Assembly (NCBI RefSeq): GCF_002159455.1
Contig: NZ_NFIQ01000010.1
Location: forward strand, 1 to 64,000
DNA length: 64,000 nucleotides
Direction: 5' to 3'
DNA from: Flavonifractor sp. An306
Lineage (GTDB): Bacteria; Bacillota; Clostridia; Oscillospirales; Oscillospiraceae
Positions 55,309 to 63,249 of this stretch are shown here, piece after piece; within the stretch, counting starts at the first letter, position 1, and each line of letters opens with the position of its first letter. The position numbers and the translations under genes are program-made. A model generated the notes under the pieces. It was not told the origin of the DNA, searched no databases, and was given only the letters and a program-made list of their open reading frames with translations.

Positions 55309-56061
55309 TCAATAGTAGATGGACAGGGGTTTGCCCGCAATGGTCAGGATCTCAAAGTCCACCTGATAAATCTGTGACAGATTCTCTTTTGTCATCACCT
55401 CCTCCACAGTGCCGAACTTGGCGATTTTTCCGTCCTTGAAGGCACAGATGTAATCAGAGTAAAATGCCGCATAGTTGATCTCATGCAGCACCAAAATCAC
55501 CGTCTTTCCCAGCTCGTCGCAGAGGCGGCGAACGATTTTCATCATATTGGTGGCGTGGTAAATGTCCAGGTTGTTGGTAGGCTCGTCCAGAAGCACATAC
55601 TCGGTATCCTGGGCGATGACCATGGCGATCAGCGCCCGCTGCCGCTGGCCGCCGGAGAGCTCGTCGATGAAACGATCCTGAAATTCCTCCAGCTCCATGT
55701 AGGCAATGGCCCGATCGATGATCTTCTGATCTTCCGGGGTGACCCGGTTGCCCGAATAGGGAAAACGCCCGAATGTCACCAGCTCTCGCACGGTCAGCTT
55801 CATCTGGATGTTGTTGGTTTGGGTCAGGATGGCAAGACGTTTGGAGAGTTCCTTGCTTTTCCATTTGCCGATGTCCTTGCCCTCGAAGTCCACCAGTCCG
55901 CTGTCGTGGGCGATAAGCCGGGAGATCATGCCCATGACAGTGGATTTGCCCGCACCGTTGGGGCCGATGAGGGAAATTACCTTGCCCCTGGGGATAGCGA
56001 AGGTCACGCCGTCCACCACGGTTTTACCGTCATACTGTTTGGTCAATTCCTGAATTCGCAC
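55309..56061 (-). CDS. Siderophore ABC importer ATPase (YclP-like)
   Basis: 250 residues. Walker A GPNGAGKST (about 33-41), Q-loop LTQTNN, signature LSGGQRQRA (about 134) and Walker B YVLLDEPTNNLD, then the H-loop LVLHEINYA. The FhuC/YclP type with a YSDYICAFKDGKI end. GTG 56061 with GGTGT upstream starts two bases after the previous permease stop, so the operon is tightly packed. Confidence 0.93.
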   Translation of the reverse strand: MRIQELTKQYDGKTVVDGVTFAIPRGKVISLIGPNGAGKSTVMGMISRLIAHDSGLVDFEGKDIGKWKSKELSKRLAILTQTNNIQMKLTVRELVTFGRFPYSGNRVTPEDQKIIDRAIAYMELEEFQDRFIDELSGGQRQRALIAMVIAQDTEYVLLDEPTNNLDIYHATNMMKIVRRLCDELGKTVILVLHEINYAAFYSDYICAFKDGKIAKFGTVEEVMTKENLSQIYQVDFEILTIAGKPLSIYY

Positions 56062-56063
56062 AA

Positions 56064-57041
56064 TTACACCTTCTTTCTTGTCAGGAGAAGATAGAGGAAA
56101 TAGAGGCCCCCGCCCACGGTAATGAAAACGCTCACCGGCACGGAATAGGAATACACATGTTCCACGATAAGCTGCCCGCCCACCAGCACGACCATGCCGA
56201 ACAGTGCTGTACCCAGAATTAACTGGGTGTGCCGGAAGGTTTTGAGCAGCTGACGGGACAGGTTGGCGATGATGAGCCCCAAAAAGGAGATGGGTCCCAC
56301 CATGGCGGTGGCCACGGCGATGCAGAGGGTCACGCCCAGCAGCAGGCGGCGGATGCAGCGGTCGTAGTCCACGCCCAGATTGATGGCCTGTTCCTTGCCC
56401 AGCGTCAGCACATCCAGCAGAGCCAACTCCTTACGCAGGATGAAGATGACACTTGCCAGAAGAATCAGGGAAAAGACGATAATCTCGGAATTGATGTTGC
56501 TGAAACTGGCCACCAGGGTATTCAGCAGAGTGTCGTACTCATTAGGGTCCATCACACGGGTCAGCGTCGTCTGAATGCTGCCGAAGAAAGAGGTCAGAAC
56601 CGTGCCTACCAGCAGCACATAGAGTACATTGTGCTTGGTCTTTTTGAAGATCCAGCTGTAAATAATAGTGGCGGTAATTCCCATGAATACCACGTCCACC
56701 GCGAAGGAAAGATTTGCGCTGGATGCGATGATACTGGAGGAGCCCAGGAAAAACACCACCGCTGTGTGGATGAGGGTATACAGGGAATTCATGCCCAGCA
56801 GGCAGGGGGTCACAATGGTGTTGTTGATGATGGACTGGAACACCAGAGAGGCTCCGCCGATGGAAAAGGCGGTGATGAGCATGACGATGAGCTTGGGGGT
56901 ACGGATCTTCATGGCATAGGCCAGGAGTTTGGGATTGGAAAAGTTGACATCCACCAGCATATATCCCGCTGCACAGAGAAGAACGATCGCAGCCAGGATC
57001 AGCAGTTTGCGCTGGTTGGAGCGCAAGGCAGCAGTGTTCAC
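56064..57041 (-). CDS. Siderophore ABC importer permease (YclO-like)
   Basis: 325 residues, FecCD family, about nine helices. GGASLVFQSIINNTIVTPCLLGMNSLYTL is the conserved second helix region, and VGPISFLGLIIANLSRQLL the coupling segment that meets the ATPase. It pairs with the upstream permease in a heterodimer. Its start overlaps the end of that gene by four bases. Confidence 0.93.
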   Translation of the reverse strand: MNTAALRSNQRKLLILAAIVLLCAAGYMLVDVNFSNPKLLAYAMKIRTPKLIVMLITAFSIGGASLVFQSIINNTIVTPCLLGMNSLYTLIHTAVVFFLGSSSIIASSANLSFAVDVVFMGITATIIYSWIFKKTKHNVLYVLLVGTVLTSFFGSIQTTLTRVMDPNEYDTLLNTLVASFSNINSEIIVFSLILLASVIFILRKELALLDVLTLGKEQAINLGVDYDRCIRRLLLGVTLCIAVATAMVGPISFLGLIIANLSRQLLKTFRHTQLILGTALFGMVVLVGGQLIVEHVYSYSVPVSVFITVGGGLYFLYLLLTRKKV

Positions 57042-58108
57042 TGGTCCGCACCTCCTTTCAGGTTAGGCATGGCGGAGCAGCAGCCTGTCCCGGCGCTGCC
57101 CAGGCGGATGGCCTTGCGGCCGTGCTTGAGTCGGTAAAACAGCAGGGCAATGAAGATCAGGCTCCCCAGAATGCCAACGATCAGCTCAATGGGCAGCTCA
57201 TAGGGGAAGATCACCACTCGACCGATCATGTCGCACACCAGCACGAAGATAGCGCCGAACAGGGCGGTGTCCACCAGCGTGCCCCGGATCTTATCGCCCT
57301 TGTACATGGCCACCACATTTGGTACGATCAGGCCGATGTAAGAGACGGAACCCACCACAACCACGATACTGGCAGTGATCATGGCGGCAATGGTGAGTCC
57401 GGAGAAGAGAACCAGGTTGTACGGGACACCCAGGTTCTTGGAAAAATCCTTTCCCAGTCCCACAATGTTGAAGTGATTGGCAAAGACAAACGCCAGCGCC
57501 ACCAGCGGTACCGTCAGCCAGACGATCTCGTACCGGCCTTTCAGCACCAGCGAAAAATGGCCCACCAGCCAGGAGGACAACGCTTGGGTCATTTCGTATT
57601 TGTAGGCCAGATAGTTGGTAATGCCGCCGATGACATTGCCGAACATGATGCCCACCAGTGGTACCATCACCACATCCTTGAACTGGATGCGCTGAAAGAA
57701 CCAGACGAAGATCCAGGTGCCAAGGATCGCCGCGGCAAAAGCGAAGATGGCCCGGCTCCACAGGGTGGATGCCGGCATGAACAGCAGCGCCAGCAGAATG
57801 CCGAACTGAGCCGAAGAAATGGTGGCGCCTGTTGTGGGTGACACGAATTTGTTACTGCACAGCTGCTGCATGATGAGACCCGCCACGCTCATGCAGATGC
57901 CGGTGCATAGGACCGCCAGCAGGCGGGGCAGCCGAGAGATGATGAAAATTTCCAACTGCTCAAAATTACCTGTCAGAAGCTCACCTGGCGTCAGATCGAT
58001 GACCCCTACAAACAGCGAACAGCAGGATACGATAAGCAGCAGAACAAGCAGGACAATGGTAGATCGATACGGTCTGATAAGATCCTCCCCTTTCTTTGTG
58101 GTTAGCAA
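57038..58108 (-). CDS. Siderophore ABC importer permease (YclN-like)
   Basis: Up to 356 residues, FecCD family. SVAGLIMQQLCSNKFVSPTTGATISSAQFG and VGSVSYIGLIVPNVVAMYKGD are the family motifs. First gene of the operon. The start is unclear: the TTG at 58108 has no good ribosome binding site and lies inside an operator-like dyad (58100-58117). GGGGAGG at 58085-58090 is followed by no ATG/GTG at a normal distance. A C-terminal extension rich in Gly/Cys/Ala follows the last helix. Confidence 0.88.
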   Translation of the reverse strand: MLTTKKGEDLIRPYRSTIVLLVLLLIVSCCSLFVGVIDLTPGELLTGNFEQLEIFIISRLPRLLAVLCTGICMSVAGLIMQQLCSNKFVSPTTGATISSAQFGILLALLFMPASTLWSRAIFAFAAAILGTWIFVWFFQRIQFKDVVMVPLVGIMFGNVIGGITNYLAYKYEMTQALSSWLVGHFSLVLKGRYEIVWLTVPLVALAFVFANHFNIVGLGKDFSKNLGVPYNLVLFSGLTIAAMITASIVVVVGSVSYIGLIVPNVVAMYKGDKIRGTLVDTALFGAIFVLVCDMIGRVVIFPYELPIELIVGILGSLIFIALLFYRLKHGRKAIRLGSAGTGCCSAMPNLKGGADQ

Positions 58109-58117
58109 TAACTAACT
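58100..58117. promoter_or_regulatory. Operator-like dyad, site 2 of the siderophore operon
   Basis: GGTTAG-CAATAA-CTAACT. It matches GGTTAG-N6-CTAACC in 11 of 12 positions and lies in the leader, about 70 bases after the start site. Confidence 0.7.
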
Positions 58118-58425
58118 TTTGAGCATAAAATGATGCGCAGCGGCGATTGGACTTACCATGCATCACGCACTGCGCGTCGTGCACTCATTATAACACAATG
58201 GGTTAGTTGTGTCAAACCGTTTTTAAAAAGCGCCTTGAAGAGATAAAACATACATCAATACCAGTCAGGTTTTGCTTTCTGCAACCGCAACGAAACGGAC
58301 GATATACTTCTCTACAAGGAGACAGTGGAAAAGGCAGACAGCGCAACTACACTGCCTGCCTAATCCGAAGATACACGTTAAGATACCTCTATCAGAAGTA
58401 GCAGAGCGTCCTTTTCTGCCATTCC
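58118..58425. other. Intergenic region, siderophore promoter to flavodoxin
   Basis: 58187-58215 holds the siderophore promoter and 58201-58218 its operator. From about 58230 to 58425 I see no gene. A plus-strand frame ends at about 58353 with ETDDILLYKETVEKADSATT, which reads like a real protein tail but lacks a start or any upstream partner; it may be a remnant. No terminator follows the flavodoxin gene with certainty. Confidence 0.4.
58187..58218 (-). promoter_or_regulatory. Siderophore operon promoter with overlapping dyad (site 1)
   Basis: Minus strand TTGACA (58215-58210), 17-base spacer, TATAAT (58192-58187), both perfect. GGTTAG-TTGTGT-CAAACC (58201-58218) covers the -35 and half of the spacer, so a bound repressor would block polymerase. 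Confidence 0.85.
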
Positions 58426-58851
58426 TCAGCGGACCAGCGCGCGGCCCAGCTCCCGGCAGGCGTCGGCGGTACCCCCCTCGGGAGCGCCGCAGGCGATCAC
58501 CGGCTCGGCGATCAGGTCGCACCCGGTGTCCTCGCAGTCCGCCGCCCAGGTGCGCATCCACTCGCCGTCCCCCCAGCCGTAGGAGCCGAACAGCCCCACG
58601 GTTTTGCCCGCCAGCCTGGGCTTGACGGCGGTAAACATGGGTTCGAACTCCGCCTCCTCCAGCTGTTCCGCTCCCATGGAGGGGCAGCCGAAGGCAAAGG
58701 CGGCGTACTGGTCCACCTGCCCGGCGTCAAACAGCTCGGGGGTCAGCAGGTCGGCCTGCCCGCCGGCAGCGGCCACCCCTTCGGCCACCAGGTTGGCCAT
58801 GGCCTCGGTATTGCCGGTTCCGCTCCAATAGACAATTGCGATTTTGCTCAT
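58426..58851 (-). CDS. Flavodoxin
   Basis: 141 residues, short-chain flavodoxin. The FMN-phosphate loop is WSGTGNTEAMA (residues 9-19); the W/Y-containing isoalloxazine loops are FGCPSMGAEQLEE and FGSYGWGDGEWM. It replaces ferredoxin as an electron carrier, typically when iron is short. That fits its operon with DUF3793 and the dyads shared with the siderophore importer. ATG 58851 has AAAGGAAGG upstream. Confidence 0.94.
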   Translation of the reverse strand: MSKIAIVYWSGTGNTEAMANLVAEGVAAAGGQADLLTPELFDAGQVDQYAAFAFGCPSMGAEQLEEAEFEPMFTAVKPRLAGKTVGLFGSYGWGDGEWMRTWAADCEDTGCDLIAEPVIACGAPEGGTADACRELGRALVR

Positions 58852-58879
58852 GTGTATCCTTCCTTTCGTTCTGAGAGAA

Positions 58880-59443
58880 TCAGGCAGCCACGGTGAGCTG
58901 CCCCAGGGTGGCGCCCTGGGCGTAGCGGCGGCGGTAGAGCTCGGTACACCGGCGGTAGCGGGCAAACCGTCTCTGTGCCGCCTCCGGGTCGCCGTAGCAC
59001 TTCCAGCAGCCGCTGCAGGTGTAATTTCTGCCGCCATGGGCGATGAAGCCGGTCACGTCCTCCAGGGGATACCCCAGAAATACGCCGATCTCGTGGGGAA
59101 ACTCCTCATCCAGGCACAGCCGCACCGCCAGCTGCCGCAGGCAGCCCCGCACTCCGTCCCAGGGCCGGTAGCCCATGGAATAGAGGAACTGCCGGTACTC
59201 TGTCCGGGCCAGCAGGGCGGTCAGCTCCCGCTCCCGGTAGAGACAGAGCAGATAGGAGCCCGTTTTCCGGCAGCCCTTCAGGATCACCAGCCGCAGCCCC
59301 CGTTTGGCCAGCTCCTCCCGGCACTCCAGAAAGCGGGCGATAAAGGCCTTTCCATCCCGGGGAAGAAACCGGAACAGGGAGGCGGGCTTCAGGCCCGCCA
59401 GGGTGAGGGCGCCGTGCTCAATCAGGGCTTGTTCAAAGTGCAT
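58880..59443 (-). CDS. DUF3793 protein
   Basis: 187 residues. LIEHGALTLAGLKPASLFRF, GLRLVILKGCRKTGSYLLCLYR and the EIGVFLGYPLEDVTGFIAHGGRNYTCSGCWKCYGD motif, with its CxxCWK Cys pair, are the DUF3793 hallmark. DUF3793 genes in Clostridia tend to sit with flavodoxin and iron-uptake genes; the function is not known. AAAAAAGGAG precedes ATG 59443. First gene of the operon, flavodoxin follows after 28 bases. Confidence 0.9.
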   Translation of the reverse strand: MHFEQALIEHGALTLAGLKPASLFRFLPRDGKAFIARFLECREELAKRGLRLVILKGCRKTGSYLLCLYRERELTALLARTEYRQFLYSMGYRPWDGVRGCLRQLAVRLCLDEEFPHEIGVFLGYPLEDVTGFIAHGGRNYTCSGCWKCYGDPEAAQRRFARYRRCTELYRRRYAQGATLGQLTVAA

Positions 59444-59459
59444 AGTGGGCTCCTTTTTT

Positions 59460-59511
59460 GGTTAGTTATAACTAATCATTTGGTAAATATAATGGTTAGC
59501 TATAACTAACC
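59460..59511. promoter_or_regulatory. Two operator-like dyads upstream of DUF3793-flavodoxin
   Basis: Site 3, GGTTAG-TTATAA-CTAATC (59460-59477), and site 4, GGTTAG-CTATAA-CTAACC (59494-59511, perfect arms), 34 bases centre to centre. Site 4 lies just after the -10 and site 3 next to the ribosome binding site. They have the same form as sites 1 and 2. Confidence 0.85.
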
Positions 59512-59519
59512 ACAAAAGA

Positions 59520-59548
59520 AGTATAGCACAGCCATACCATGTTGTCAA
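59520..59548 (-). promoter_or_regulatory. DUF3793-flavodoxin promoter
   Basis: Minus strand TTGACA (59548-59543), 17-base spacer, TATACT (59525-59520). Confidence 0.85.
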
Positions 59549-59561
59549 GGGGGATCTGCCC

Positions 59562-59591
59562 TTGACAGAGAGGGAGAGGATGGGCTACAAT
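59562..59591 (+). promoter_or_regulatory. dus promoter
   Basis: TTGACA 59562-59567, 18-base spacer, TACAAT 59586-59591. Its -35 is 14 bases from the -35 of the divergent promoter, and TGTCAAG...CTTGACA forms a dyad. Confidence 0.8.
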
Positions 59592-59625
59592 TTCCAGCAG
59601 CGTATAATAATGAGGAGAGAGACGT

Positions 59626-60582
59626 TTGAAGATAGAATTTGCCCCCATGGAGGGGGTCACCAGCGTGTGGTATCGCAGCGCCCATCAGAAGTGGTTTGGG
59701 GGTGTGGAGCGGTATTATACCCCCTTTCTGTCCCCCACTCAGGACCATGTGTTTCCCAAGCGGGAGCTGCGGGAGATTGAGCCGTCGGGCAACCAGGGGG
59801 TTCCCCTGGTGCCTCAGCTGCTTACCCGCCGGGGAGAGGACTTTCTGTGGGCGGCCAAGACCCTGGCGGACATGGGGTACAGGGAGGTCAACCTGAACCT
59901 GGGCTGTCCCTCCGGTACGGTGACCGCCAAGCGGAAGGGGGCTGGGTTTCTGGCTGTGCCCCAAGAGTTGGAGCAATTCCTGGAGGAAGTTTTTTCCCAG
60001 TGCCCCATTGAGATTTCCATCAAGACCCGATTGGGTATTTCCGACCCGGAAGAGTTCTGGCCCATTCTGGAGCTCTATAACCGCTATCCCGTCAAGGAGC
60101 TGATCATCCACCCCCGGGTGCAGAAGGATCAGTATAAGAATCACCCCAGGCGGGAGGTGTTTGCTGCCGCGGCGGCGCGGAGCAAAGCGCCGGTGTGCTA
60201 CAACGGGGATTTGTACACGGTGGCGGCGGTGGAGGAATTTCAGAAGGAATGTCCCGGTGTGGAGCGGATCATGCTGGGCCGGGGGCTGATCGGTGACCCG
60301 GCTCTGGCCCGGAAGCTGACGGGAGGGCCCGCCGCATCCAGAGATGAGCTGATGGGCTTCTTGTCCGAAGTTTTTGATTGCTATACTCAGGGCTTTGGCA
60401 GCAGGCACAGCGCCATGCTGCGGATGAAGGAGCTGTGGTGTTATCTGATCTGTCTGTTCCGGGACGGGGCAAAATACGGAAAGGCCATCCGCAAGGCGAA
60501 GGACCCTGCGGAATACGAGGCCCGGGTGGCGGCAGTGTTCCGGGAGCTGGAGCTGCTGGACGACCTGGAGCCAGACTGGTGA
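59626..60582 (+). CDS. dus: tRNA-dihydrouridine synthase
   Basis: 318 residues, Dus family TIM barrel with FMN. It reduces uridines in tRNA D-loops. The start KIEFAPMEGVTSVWYRSAH, the catalytic Cys in NLNLGCPSGTVTAKRKGAG, ISIKTRLG and the phosphate site ERIMLGRGLIGDPAL are visible. The TTG start at 59626 has GGAGAGAGACG upstream and no ATG alternative. Probably cotranscribed with proC. Confidence 0.94.
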   Translation: MKIEFAPMEGVTSVWYRSAHQKWFGGVERYYTPFLSPTQDHVFPKRELREIEPSGNQGVPLVPQLLTRRGEDFLWAAKTLADMGYREVNLNLGCPSGTVTAKRKGAGFLAVPQELEQFLEEVFSQCPIEISIKTRLGISDPEEFWPILELYNRYPVKELIIHPRVQKDQYKNHPRREVFAAAAARSKAPVCYNGDLYTVAAVEEFQKECPGVERIMLGRGLIGDPALARKLTGGPAASRDELMGFLSEVFDCYTQGFGSRHSAMLRMKELWCYLICLFRDGAKYGKAIRKAKDPAEYEARVAAVFRELELLDDLEPDW

Positions 60583-60602
60583 AACGGGAAAGGATGAGGA
60601 AA

Positions 60603-61427
60603 ATGAGACGAGCGGCGTTTATTGGCAGCGGCAATATGGGCGGGGCCCTGATCCGGGCGGCCTGCCGTGCCATTGGACCAGAGCAGGTAATCATTGCGGA
60701 CTATGCCAGGGAGAAGGCGGAGGCGTTGGCGGCCGAGTTGGGCTGCGCCGCGGCGGCGGACAACGCGGCCGCGGTGGAGGGGGCGGAGGTGATCTTCCTC
60801 TGCGTCAAGCCTCAGGTGCTCTCCGGTGTGGCGGCCGCCCTGGTGCCTGCTTTGAACGCCTGCCACGGGCGGGGAGAGGACAAGACCTTGGTGTCCATTG
60901 CCGCCGGGGTGGAGATTGCCGCGCTCCGGGGCTTTTTGCAGGATATTTCCTGGGATATCCCCATTCTGCGGGTGATGCCCAACACCTGCGCCGCCATCGG
61001 CAAGGGGATGCTGGCCCTCACCGACGGCGGGGCGGGGAACGAGGCCGGCCTTGCCGCTGTGGAGGCCATCCTGGCCGACGCCGGCCGGGTGGAGCGCATC
61101 AGCGAGGGCCTGATGGACCAGTTCACCGCCGTGGCGGGCTGCGGCCCGGCCTATGTATACCAGTTTATTGAGGCTCTGGCCGACGGTGGGGTGATGGCGG
61201 GCCTGCCCCGTGCCCAGGCCCAGACCTATGCTGCCCAGACCCTGTTGGGGGCGGCGGCCATGGTGCTGGAGACCGGCAAGCATCCCGGCCAGCTGAAGGA
61301 CGAGGTGTGCTCGCCCGGCGGCTCCACCATCGTGGGTGTGGCCGCTCTGGAGGAACATGGTTTCCGCTCCGCCGCCATCCAGGCGGTAATGGCCGCCTTC
61401 GCCAAAAACAAGGAGCTGGGCAAATAA
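60603..61427 (+). CDS. proC: Pyrroline-5-carboxylate reductase
   Basis: 274 residues. Last step of proline synthesis. The Rossmann start is RAAFIGSGNMGGALIRA; VIFLCVKPQVL, RVMPNTCAAIGKGM and the signature SPGGSTIVGVAALEEHGFRS follow. ATG 60603 is chosen over 60594 because the AAAGGA site overlaps the latter. It starts 20 bases after dus. Confidence 0.96.
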   Translation: MRRAAFIGSGNMGGALIRAACRAIGPEQVIIADYAREKAEALAAELGCAAAADNAAAVEGAEVIFLCVKPQVLSGVAAALVPALNACHGRGEDKTLVSIAAGVEIAALRGFLQDISWDIPILRVMPNTCAAIGKGMLALTDGGAGNEAGLAAVEAILADAGRVERISEGLMDQFTAVAGCGPAYVYQFIEALADGGVMAGLPRAQAQTYAAQTLLGAAAMVLETGKHPGQLKDEVCSPGGSTIVGVAALEEHGFRSAAIQAVMAAFAKNKELGK

Positions 61428-61438
61428 GCAGAACAGCA

Positions 61439-61478
61439 GACCGCCGGGACCGGCTATACCGGTCCCGGCGGTCTTTAT
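61439..61478. terminator. Terminator after proC
   Basis: A perfect 15-bp stem (61439-61453 with 61459-61473), CTATA loop, then TTTA. The convergent modC stop lies at 61475-61477, inside it, so it may serve both sides. Confidence 0.85.
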
Positions 61479-62533
61479 CCGTCTTTGGTCAATAACAGCA
61501 GATCCCCGGCAGGCAGCTCCAGCCAGAGCGGATCGCGGCCGGCCAGCTCCGGCCAACGGCCCTTTTCCAGCTCCATGCGCAGCCGGGAGAAGCCCTGATC
61601 GCCGCCGGGGGTGGACAGCATGACCACCGTGGAGAACACGTTCTCCACCACCCGCTCCACCCGACAGGGCAGACGATTGGGGCCGGGTCCGTCCACTGGC
61701 CTGATGTAGTGGGCCCGCACGCCGATGTGGCTCAGCCCCTCCGGCAGCGGCCTCTTTGGGTCCAGGGTCATCCCCCAGTCCAGAGCCTCTACTTTGCCGT
61801 CGGGGGTTGGCTTGGCACGGGAGATATTTTTGCACCCGGACAGCAGGCAGGCCGACAGGGTGCGGGGGGCCTCAAAGAGCTCGTTCACCGGCAGGACGGC
61901 CTGGGATTTGCCCTGATCCAGCACGCATACCTGTCTGCACAGCCGCTGCACCTCGTCCCGGTTGTGGGTGACGAAGAGCACTGGCCCGGAGAAGGAGGCC
62001 AGCAGATCGGCCAGCTCCAGCTCCACCTGCCATTTCAGGTAGCTGTCCAGGGCGGAGAAGGGCTCGTCCAGCAGCAGCACCTCCGGCTCGCTGGCCAGGA
62101 TTCGGGCCAGGGCCACCCGCTGCTGCTGGCCGCCGGAGAGCTGCCTGGGATATTTTCCCTCCTGGCCCTCCAGGTACAGGGTGCGCGCCAGCCGGGCCAC
62201 CGTCTCCTGCCTGGCCTTTTTGTCCCGTACCCCAACGGCAATGTTCTGAGCCACCGTCATGTGGGGAAAGAGGGCGTAGTTCTGGAACAGATAGCCCACC
62301 CGCCGCTTCTGGGGCGGCAGATTGATGCGCTGCCCGGAATCAAACAGCACCCTGCCGTCCAGCACGATCCGGCCCCGGTCGGGCTTTTCAATCCCGGCGA
62401 TGCACCGCAGCGTCATGCTCTTGCCGCAGCCGGAGGCCCCCAGCAGGCCGGTGAGCTGTCCGCTGTCTGTCTCAAATGACACGTTCAGCTGAAAGGCCCC
62501 CAGGTCCTTGTGGATGTCCACAAACAGGCCCAT
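61475..62533 (-). CDS. modC: Molybdate ABC importer ATPase
   Basis: 352 residues. Walker A LLGASGCGKSMTL (about 33), Q-loop FQNYALF, signature LSGGQQQRVALARI (about 130), Walker B VLLLDEPFSALD and H-loop FVTHNRDEV, then a TOBE-like C-terminal domain (about 255-350) that could bind oxyanion. ATG 62533 overlaps the modB TGA by one base, so they are coupled. Confidence 0.93.
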   Translation of the reverse strand: MGLFVDIHKDLGAFQLNVSFETDSGQLTGLLGASGCGKSMTLRCIAGIEKPDRGRIVLDGRVLFDSGQRINLPPQKRRVGYLFQNYALFPHMTVAQNIAVGVRDKKARQETVARLARTLYLEGQEGKYPRQLSGGQQQRVALARILASEPEVLLLDEPFSALDSYLKWQVELELADLLASFSGPVLFVTHNRDEVQRLCRQVCVLDQGKSQAVLPVNELFEAPRTLSACLLSGCKNISRAKPTPDGKVEALDWGMTLDPKRPLPEGLSHIGVRAHYIRPVDGPGPNRLPCRVERVVENVFSTVVMLSTPGGDQGFSRLRMELEKGRWPELAGRDPLWLELPAGDLLLLTKDG

Positions 62534-63240
62534 CACGCCACCTCCCCGGACACGGGAGCCGCCTTCCGGCGTGGCCTGCGGTCCTTTTTCTCCAGCATGT
62601 TGACGCACAGCAGTACCACGGCGGAGATAGCCAGGTTCACCAGCACCCAGCGCACGGCCCCTGCGTCGTCCCCGGTGCGCCACAGCTGGTACACCGTGGT
62701 GGAGATGGTGGCGGTCTTGCCGGGGGTGTACCCGGCGATCATGGAGGTGGCGCCGTACTCGCCCAGCGCCCGGGCGAAGGCCAGCACCGTTCCGGCAATG
62801 ATCCCCTGCTTGCAGCAGGGCAGCATCACCCGCCAGAAGATCCAGGTGTTGGAGCGGCCCAGGGTGCGGGCGGCGTGGGCCAGGGTTATGTCGAAGGACT
62901 CGAAGGCCCCCCGGGCGGTGCGGTACATCAGCGGAAAGGCCACCACCGCCGAGGCAAAAATGGCGGCGTACCACACCATGGTAAGCCGCAGGTCAAAGAC
63001 CTCCAGAAACCACAGGCCCAGCACCCGCTTGGGCCCCAGCAGCCGCAGCAGGAAGTAGCCCAACACCGTGGGAGGGAGCACCAGGGGCAGGGTGAGCACC
63101 ACGTCCAGCACCCCCTTCACCAGCCGGGGCAGCTTGGCCACATAGTAGGCGGCGAAGATACCCAGGAAGAAAATGAGGAAGGTGGAAATGACGGCGATCC
63201 GCAGGGAGTTAAACAGGGGGTACCAGTCCAAAATATCCAC
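62533..63240 (-). CDS. modB: Molybdate ABC importer permease
   Basis: 235 residues, five or six helices. LPLVLPPTVLGYFLL and the coupling motif ARTLGRSNTWIFWRVMLPCCKQGIIAGTVLAFARALGEYGAT (the EAA loop region) are typical of ModB. GTG 63240 has GAGGACG upstream and lies nine bases after modA. Confidence 0.94.
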   Translation of the reverse strand: MDILDWYPLFNSLRIAVISTFLIFFLGIFAAYYVAKLPRLVKGVLDVVLTLPLVLPPTVLGYFLLRLLGPKRVLGLWFLEVFDLRLTMVWYAAIFASAVVAFPLMYRTARGAFESFDITLAHAARTLGRSNTWIFWRVMLPCCKQGIIAGTVLAFARALGEYGATSMIAGYTPGKTATISTTVYQLWRTGDDAGAVRWVLVNLAISAVVLLCVNMLEKKDRRPRRKAAPVSGEVA

Positions 63241-63249
63241 CGTCCTCGT

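Noticed and set aside
58106-58108. Confident TTG start for the first siderophore permease
   Set aside because: No ribosome binding site lies upstream and the codon is inside a dyad; I kept the frame but flagged the start as unsettled.
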